A stretch of DNA of 9,998 nucleotides from an uncultured Mediterranea sp. Its GTDB lineage: Bacteria > Bacteroidota > Bacteroidia > Bacteroidales > Bacteroidaceae. This document shows, in pieces, positions 6,348 to 9,998 of the stretch (its first letter is position 1; the number at the start of each line of letters is the position of its first letter). Where the stretch lies: NCBI GenBank assembly GCA_946007445.1, contig CAMGAL010000055.1, positions 1-9,998 on the forward strand, in the 5' to 3' direction. Made by a program: the position numbers and the translations under genes. The notes beneath the pieces are model-generated. The model was not told the DNA's origin and ran no database searches. It saw nothing but the letters and a program-made list of their open reading frames with translations.

Positions 6348-7232
6348 ATGATCTCCGTCATCACCGTCAACTACAACGGCCTCACCGATACCTGCGAAAT
6401 GATTGAGTCATTCCGCCGATACGAGACCTATCCCTACGAAATCATTGTGGTGGACAATGGCTCGCGTAGTCCTGAGGGTGAGATTATACGGAACCGATAC
6501 CCTGATGTGAAGGTAGTGACCGGCAGCAACCGAGGCTTTGCAGGCGGCAACAACGCCGCCCTGCCCTTGGCTGCCGGTGACTACCTCTTCTTTCTGAACA
6601 ATGACACCCTGCTCCGGGCACCCATTCTGGAGGCCATGGTACAGCGGCTGCAGAGCGACCGACAGATAGGCGGCGTGTCGCCCATGATCAAGTATCACGC
6701 GCACCCCGACACGATTCAGTATGCCGGATTCACCCCACTCACCCACATCACCTTGCGCTGCGACAGCATCGGCTACTTGCAGCAGGATGCTCCCTGCTAC
6801 CGCCAGCCCGGCCCAACTGCCTCGCTACACGGAGCCGCCATGATGGTGCCACGTCAGGTGCTGCAGCAAGTCGGCCCCATGACCGAAATCTACTTCCTAT
6901 TTTACGAAGAGCACGACTGGTCAGAACAGATACGTCGTGCCGGCTATCAGTTGTGGTACGAACCATCAGCCGTGGTTTACCACAAAGAGGGCATGAGCGC
7001 CCCGCTGGGCACCCCGATGCGCGAGTTCTATCTCTCGCGCGCCCGCATCCTCTTTGCGCGGCGCAACCGCAGCGGCCTCACGCGCCTGCTCTCCTGCCTC
7101 TACACCGCCTGTCTGGCCTGCCCCAAGAAATCATTGATGTATGCCCTACACAGACATTTCGCCTTGGCATGGGCAGTATGGCGCGGCACCTATCGAGGAG
7201 CCTTCATGCCTATTACAGAAAAAAGAAAGTGA
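6348..7232 (+). CDS. Family 2 glycosyltransferase (rhamnosyltransferase-like)
   Basis: This 294-residue GT-A fold glycosyltransferase probably transfers a nucleotide-activated sugar to a cell-surface glycan or glycolipid at the inner face of the membrane. Visible motifs are the N-terminal ISVITVNYNG, VVDNGS (34-39) for nucleotide binding, NRGFAGGNN (61-69), FLNNDT (82-87) as the DXD-like metal site, and EEHDW (187-191) followed by YEPSAVVYHKEG, as in WbbL-type rhamnosyltransferases. A moderately hydrophobic C-terminal stretch (about 245-280) may associate with the membrane. The ATG follows the dehydrogenase TAA with no base between (TAAATG), so it is co-transcribed and may be translationally coupled to a catabolic operon, an unexpected partner. 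The last codons and the stop overlap the terminator hairpin of the convergent tRNA gene. Acceptor and donor cannot be told from sequence. Confidence 0.88.
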   Translation: MISVITVNYNGLTDTCEMIESFRRYETYPYEIIVVDNGSRSPEGEIIRNRYPDVKVVTGSNRGFAGGNNAALPLAAGDYLFFLNNDTLLRAPILEAMVQRLQSDRQIGGVSPMIKYHAHPDTIQYAGFTPLTHITLRCDSIGYLQQDAPCYRQPGPTASLHGAAMMVPRQVLQQVGPMTEIYFLFYEEHDWSEQIRRAGYQLWYEPSAVVYHKEGMSAPLGTPMREFYLSRARILFARRNRSGLTRLLSCLYTACLACPKKSLMYALHRHFALAWAVWRGTYRGAFMPITEKRK

Positions 7233-7265
7233 CATAAACAACTGATAAGCAGCTATTTACATCAC
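7217..7265 (-). terminator. Terminator of the tRNA-Arg gene
   Basis: The arms 7250-7265 and 7229-7244 pair over 16 positions on the minus-strand RNA, with four G-U wobbles and a 5-base loop (7245-7249). The A-rich plus-strand sequence 7217-7228 gives a T-rich tail on the minus strand. The four wobbles become C-A mismatches on the plus-strand RNA, so the hairpin is stable only in the minus direction. It covers the glycosyltransferase stop codon. Confidence 0.7.
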
Positions 7266-7270
7266 CTCAG

Positions 7271-7343
7271 TGACCCCGCTGGGATTCAAACCCAGGACCT
7301 TCAGAACCGGAATCTGACGCTCTATTCACTAAGCTACGGAGCC
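7271..7343 (-). tRNA. tRNA-Arg(CCG)
   Basis: The minus strand folds into a complete 73-nt cloverleaf. The acceptor stem GGCTCCG pairs with CGGGGTC. The D stem GCTT pairs with GAGC, the anticodon stem TCAGA with TCTGA, and the T stem CTGGG with CCCAG. The 7-base anticodon loop TTCCGGT places CCG at the anticodon (7308-7310), which reads the CGG arginine codon. The discriminator is A, and the CCA end is not encoded (CTG follows). The variable loop is 5 bases. Oddities are a D loop AGTGAATA with G-A where G18-G19 is expected, and a T loop TTTGAAT with T at position 56 instead of C. The usual G19-C56 contact may therefore be A19-U56 here. The gene faces the glycosyltransferase gene and ends in the hairpin 7229-7265. 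Confidence 0.95.
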
Positions 7344-7354
7344 GAAAACGGATG

Positions 7355-7362
7355 CAAAACTA
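7355..7362 (-). promoter_or_regulatory. Possible -7 box of the tRNA-Arg promoter
   Basis: Read on the minus strand this is TAGTTTTG, matching TAnnTTTG, 11 bases upstream of the mature tRNA 5' end. No clear -33 TTTG is found at the usual distance, so the call is tentative. Confidence 0.45.
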
Positions 7363-7511
7363 TAAATTAATTTGGTTCTGACCTAATAAAATCCATTTTT
7401 TATCATCTGTTTAGAGCGAAAACGAGTATTATTTTGCACGAAATGAACACACGTTAGTCCCCATTTTGTTATTTTCTCGCCAAAAATAGCGACACATATA
7501 ATAATTTTATC

Positions 7512-7519
7512 TATATTTG
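7512..7519 (+). promoter_or_regulatory. -7 box of the asnA-ung promoter
   Basis: TATATTTG matches the Bacteroidetes -7 consensus and lies 38 bases before the asnA start codon. No clear -33 element is seen at 19-21 bases. The flanking region from 7344 to 7557 is A/T-rich, and apart from this box and the tRNA -7 box I see no gene or strong structure in it. Confidence 0.55.
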
Positions 7520-7557
7520 CCGCACAATTTAACAAGAGAATAAAAATTCAGAACTAA

Positions 7558-8601
7558 ATGAGCTATCTAATAAAGCCGAAAGATTATACTCCCCTACTCG
7601 ACTTAAAACAGACCGAGTTGGGCATCAAGCAAATCAAGGAATTCTTCCAGATGAACCTCTCATCCGAGCTTCGGTTGCGCCGTGTCACAGCTCCCCTCTT
7701 TGTCCTCAAAGGCATGGGTATCAACGATGACCTCAACGGCGTGGAACGTGCCGTCAGTTTCCCCATTAAGGATTTGGGCGATGCACAGGCCGAGGTGGTA
7801 CACTCACTGGCCAAGTGGAAACGCCTCACCTTGGCCGAGTATGGCATTGAGCCGGGCTATGGCATCTATACCGACATGAACGCCATCCGCGCTGATGAAG
7901 AGCTGGGCAACCTACACTCGCTCTACGTCGACCAGTGGGACTGGGAGCGGGTCATCACCGCTGCCGACCGCCATATAGATTTCCTGAAGTCCATTGTCAT
8001 CCGCATCTATGCCGCCATGGTGCGCACGGAATACATGGTCTACGAGATGTACCCGCAAATCAAGCCCTGCCTGCCCTCGCCCGAGCAGCTGCACTTCATC
8101 CATGCTGAGGAGCTGCGCCGTCTCTATCCCGACCTCTCGCCCAAGGAGCGTGAGCACGCTATCACCAAGCGCTACCGGGCCGTCTTCATCATCGGTATAG
8201 GCTGCAAACTGGGTGATGGGAAGAAGCACGATGGACGTGCCCCGGACTATGACGACTACACCACCAGCGGTCTGAACGACCTGCCCGGGCTCAACGGCGA
8301 CCTGCTGCTGTGGGACGACACCCTGCAGCGCAGCATCGAGCTTTCGTCGATGGGCATCCGTGTGGACAAGACGGCCCTGCTACGCCAGCTCAAGGAGGAG
8401 GGCGAAGAGCAACGGCTCAACCTCTACTTCCACAAGCGGCTGATGGACGACACCCTGCCCCTCTCCATCGGAGGCGGCATCGGACAGTCGCGCCTCTGCA
8501 TGTACTACCTGCGCAAGGCACACATCGGCGAAATCCAGGCCAGCATCTGGCCCGAGGAGATGCGGCGCGAATGTGAAGCATGTAACATCCACCTGATTTA
8601 A
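7558..8601 (+). CDS. asnA: Aspartate-ammonia ligase (ammonia-dependent asparagine synthetase A)
   Basis: This 347-residue cytoplasmic enzyme makes asparagine from aspartate, ammonia and ATP, releasing AMP and pyrophosphate. It has a class II aminoacyl-tRNA synthetase-like catalytic fold. Family features in order are RRVTAPLFV near residue 41, [14 protein letters not shown] (59-72), YVDQWDWE (123-130), [16 protein letters not shown] (219-234), [10 protein letters not shown] (261-270), and the C-terminal class II-like motif GGGIGQSR (305-312), whose Arg contacts ATP in this fold. The length is slightly above the 330 residues of the E. coli protein, as usual in Bacteroides. The ATG lies 38 bases after a -7 box, and ung follows 14 bases after the stop, so the two form an operon. 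No AsnC-type regulator is nearby. Confidence 0.96.
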   Translation: MSYLIKPKDYTPLLDLKQTELGIKQIKEFFQMNLSSELRLRRVTAPLFVLKGMGINDDLNGVERAVSFPIKDLGDAQAEVVHSLAKWKRLTLAEYGIEPGYGIYTDMNAIRADEELGNLHSLYVDQWDWERVITAADRHIDFLKSIVIRIYAAMVRTEYMVYEMYPQIKPCLPSPEQLHFIHAEELRRLYPDLSPKEREHAITKRYRAVFIIGIGCKLGDGKKHDGRAPDYDDYTTSGLNDLPGLNGDLLLWDDTLQRSIELSSMGIRVDKTALLRQLKEEGEEQRLNLYFHKRLMDDTLPLSIGGGIGQSRLCMYYLRKAHIGEIQASIWPEEMRRECEACNIHLI

Positions 8602-8615
8602 CCCATCCCCACCCA

Positions 8616-9278
8616 GTGAATGTCCAGATAGAAGAGAGCTGGCAGAAACGCCTGCAGCCTGAGTTCGACAAGCCCTACTTCAAGGCACTGACCGACTTCG
8701 TGCGCTCGGAGTATGCCCAAGGCCCCGTTTACCCTCCGGGCCGACTGATATTCAACGCTTTCAACCTCTGCCCCTTCGAGCAGGTCAAAGTGGTGATTAT
8801 CGGGCAAGACCCCTATCACGGTCCCGGCCAAGCACACGGGCTATGCTTCTCGGTCAACGACGGCATTCCCTTCCCTCCGTCGTTGCAGAACATCTTCAAG
8901 GAAATCAAGGCCGACATAGGCACCGACACCCCTGCCACGGGCAACCTGACGCGCTGGGCACGGCAGGGCGTGTTGCTGCTCAACGCCACCCTCACCGTCC
9001 GTGCCCATCAGGCCGGCTCCCATCAGAACAAGGGCTGGGAGGCCTTCACCGATGCCGTCATCCGGCTGCTGGCGCAGGAGCGCGAGCATCTGGTCTTCAT
9101 CCTGTGGGGAGCCTATGCCCAGCGCAAAGGAGCCTTCATCGACCGTCAGCGCCACCTGGTGCTCAGCTCGGCCCACCCCTCTCCCCTCTCTGCCTACCAC
9201 GGCTTCTTCGGCAACCGCCACTTCAGCCAGGCCAATAGCTACCTGCAAGCGCACGAACAGACACCCATCGTGTGGTAG
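8616..9278 (+). CDS. ung: Uracil-DNA glycosylase
   Basis: This 220-residue family 1 enzyme removes uracil from DNA and starts base-excision repair. The water-activating loop [13 protein letters not shown] begins near residue 63, with D65 matching the catalytic D64 of E. coli. FNAFNLCPF lies at 46-54. The Leu-intercalation loop [13 protein letters not shown] starts at H187, matching E. coli H187. I chose the GTG at 8616 because the N-terminal MNVQIEESW is the usual beginning of the Bacteroides protein, and no better ATG lies in frame upstream. The gene is 14 bases downstream of asnA with no promoter, so it is probably co-transcribed. No clear terminator is visible after its TAG; the stretch 9279-9369 is unstructured. 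Confidence 0.96.
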   Translation: MNVQIEESWQKRLQPEFDKPYFKALTDFVRSEYAQGPVYPPGRLIFNAFNLCPFEQVKVVIIGQDPYHGPGQAHGLCFSVNDGIPFPPSLQNIFKEIKADIGTDTPATGNLTRWARQGVLLLNATLTVRAHQAGSHQNKGWEAFTDAVIRLLAQEREHLVFILWGAYAQRKGAFIDRQRHLVLSSAHPSPLSAYHGFFGNRHFSQANSYLQAHEQTPIVW

Positions 9279-9369
9279 TGAGGACTCTCCGCGTCCGCAA
9301 AGAATGCTCAAAACATACAAAAAAACAGAATGAGAGGGCAGTAAGGACACGGAATCCAAAGGAAATCAC

Positions 9370-9377
9370 TATCTTTG
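9370..9377 (+). promoter_or_regulatory. -7 box of the parA promoter
   Basis: TATCTTTG matches TAnnTTTG. The upstream 70 bases contain no TTG, so no normal -33 element is present. Transcription starting here would leave a leader of about 125 bases before the parA ATG. Its only notable feature is its G/C-richer middle, and I see no riboswitch-like fold. Confidence 0.5.
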
Positions 9378-9508
9378 CGCCGCGCGGAACGACAAGAAGT
9401 TATTAACAAAAACCGTGAGTTTTCAACCATTTTGTTATTCTTCCGTCCGAAGTGCCCGGCCGAATCGAAAGAAATGGCTTACTTCGCCGTCGCAAAACAA
9501 AGACTTAT

Positions 9509-9998
9509 ATGGGAAAAATCATTGCTCTGGCCAACCAAAAGGGTGGTGTAGGAAAGACTACCACCACCATCAACCTGGCAGCTTCGCTTGCCACACTGGA
9601 GAAACGGGTGCTCGTAGTCGATGCCGACCCGCAAGCCAACGCCTCGTCCGGACTGGGTATCGACATCAAGCAGGCAGGCTGCACCATCTACGAATGCCTC
9701 GTAGTTCACGCCGATGTGCGCAACGCCATCCAAGACACCGAGATTGACACGCTGAAGGTCGTATCGTCGCACATCAACCTGGTAGGAGCCGAAATCGAAA
9801 TGCTCAATCTGCCCGGTCGGGAGAAGATTCTCAAAGGGGTACTTGCACCGCTGAAGGAGGAGTACGACTACATCCTCATCGACTGCTCGCCCTCATTAGG
9901 GCTCATCACCGTGAATGCCCTGACCGCTGCCGACAGCATCATAATCCCAGTACACCCAGAATACTTTGCGCTGAAAAATAACAACAAACTGCTGAACA
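9509..9998 (+). CDS. parA: ParA/Soj chromosome-partitioning ATPase, N-terminal part (runs off the window)
   Basis: This is the first 163 residues of a ParA-family deviant Walker ATPase, which with ParB and parS positions replicated chromosome origins. The deviant Walker A motif QKGGVGKTT is at 10-18, with signature Lys K11 and P-loop Lys K16. Walker A' VVDADPQAN lies at 36-44, and Walker B YILIDCSPSLG at 121-131. No upstream HTH domain is present, so it is the short chromosomal type, not the plasmid P1 type. The last ~45 bases read PVHPEYFALKNNNKLLN where the family has PVQ-C-EYFALEGISKLLN; residues 149-150 and 156-159 are not credible. This matches the damage at the other end and probably reflects poor sequence at the contig edge. 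parB would be expected just downstream. The start is fixed by the conserved GKIIALANQKGG N-terminus. Confidence 0.93.
   Translation, partial: MGKIIALANQKGGVGKTTTTINLAASLATLEKRVLVVDADPQANASSGLGIDIKQAGCTIYECLVVHADVRNAIQDTEIDTLKVVSSHINLVGAEIEMLNLPGREKILKGVLAPLKEEYDYILIDCSPSLGLITVNALTAADSIIIPVHPEYFALKNNNKLLN

Noticed and set aside
7481..7488. Minus-strand TATTTTTG as a second promoter toward the tRNA
   Set aside because: It matches the -7 pattern, but no -33 element lies at a usable distance, and such A/T-rich matches are frequent by chance.

Overview
The window looks like a Bacteroidaceae chromosome fragment (Bacteroides or Phocaeicola type). The evidence is the protein sequences of AsnA, Ung, ParA and L20, several promoters of the Bacteroidetes primary-sigma type (TAnnTTTG -7 boxes), A-rich translation starts without Shine-Dalgarno sites, and a 6S-like RNA of the Bacteroidales-1 class directly downstream of rplT. 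Both extreme ends look like degraded contig ends. The first ~60 bases damage the rplT tail with an in-frame stop, and the last ~45 bases replace invariant ParA residues.

Layout. 1-167: 3' end of rplT (L20), then its terminator. 242-510: a Bacteroidetes promoter, a structured ~225-nt RNA (Bacteroidales-1 / probable 6S RNA) and its terminator. 522-560: a terminator facing the other way for the minus-strand operon kdgK-eda (2331 to 606). 2332-2571: a compact divergent control region with back-to-back promoters and two copies of a GTGC-N2-GCAC palindrome. 2572-7232: a plus-strand operon of a LacI-family regulator, altronate dehydratase (uxaA), a FucO-like iron alcohol dehydrogenase and a family-2 glycosyltransferase. 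7217-7343: a minus-strand tRNA-Arg(CCG) whose terminator hairpin overlaps the glycosyltransferase stop codon. 7512-9278: asnA and ung. 9370-9998: a promoter and the 5' part of parA (soj).

How it works together. UxaA makes 2-keto-3-deoxygluconate (KDG) from D-altronate, KdgK phosphorylates it to KDPG, and Eda splits KDPG to pyruvate and glyceraldehyde-3-phosphate. These are the last three steps of galacturonate (pectin) catabolism. The two arms diverge from one control region with two near-identical operators, so the LacI-type protein probably controls both arms and itself. No uxaB (tagaturonate reductase) or uxaC lies in the window. The iron-dependent dehydrogenase occupies the place where a hexuronate reductase would be expected, but its substrate cannot be read from sequence.

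I did not find a convincing wholly new system. The most useful observations are the twin-operator divergent regulon, the 6S-like RNA, the tRNA terminator buried in a convergent coding sequence, and an apparent A19-U56 swap in the tRNA elbow pair.
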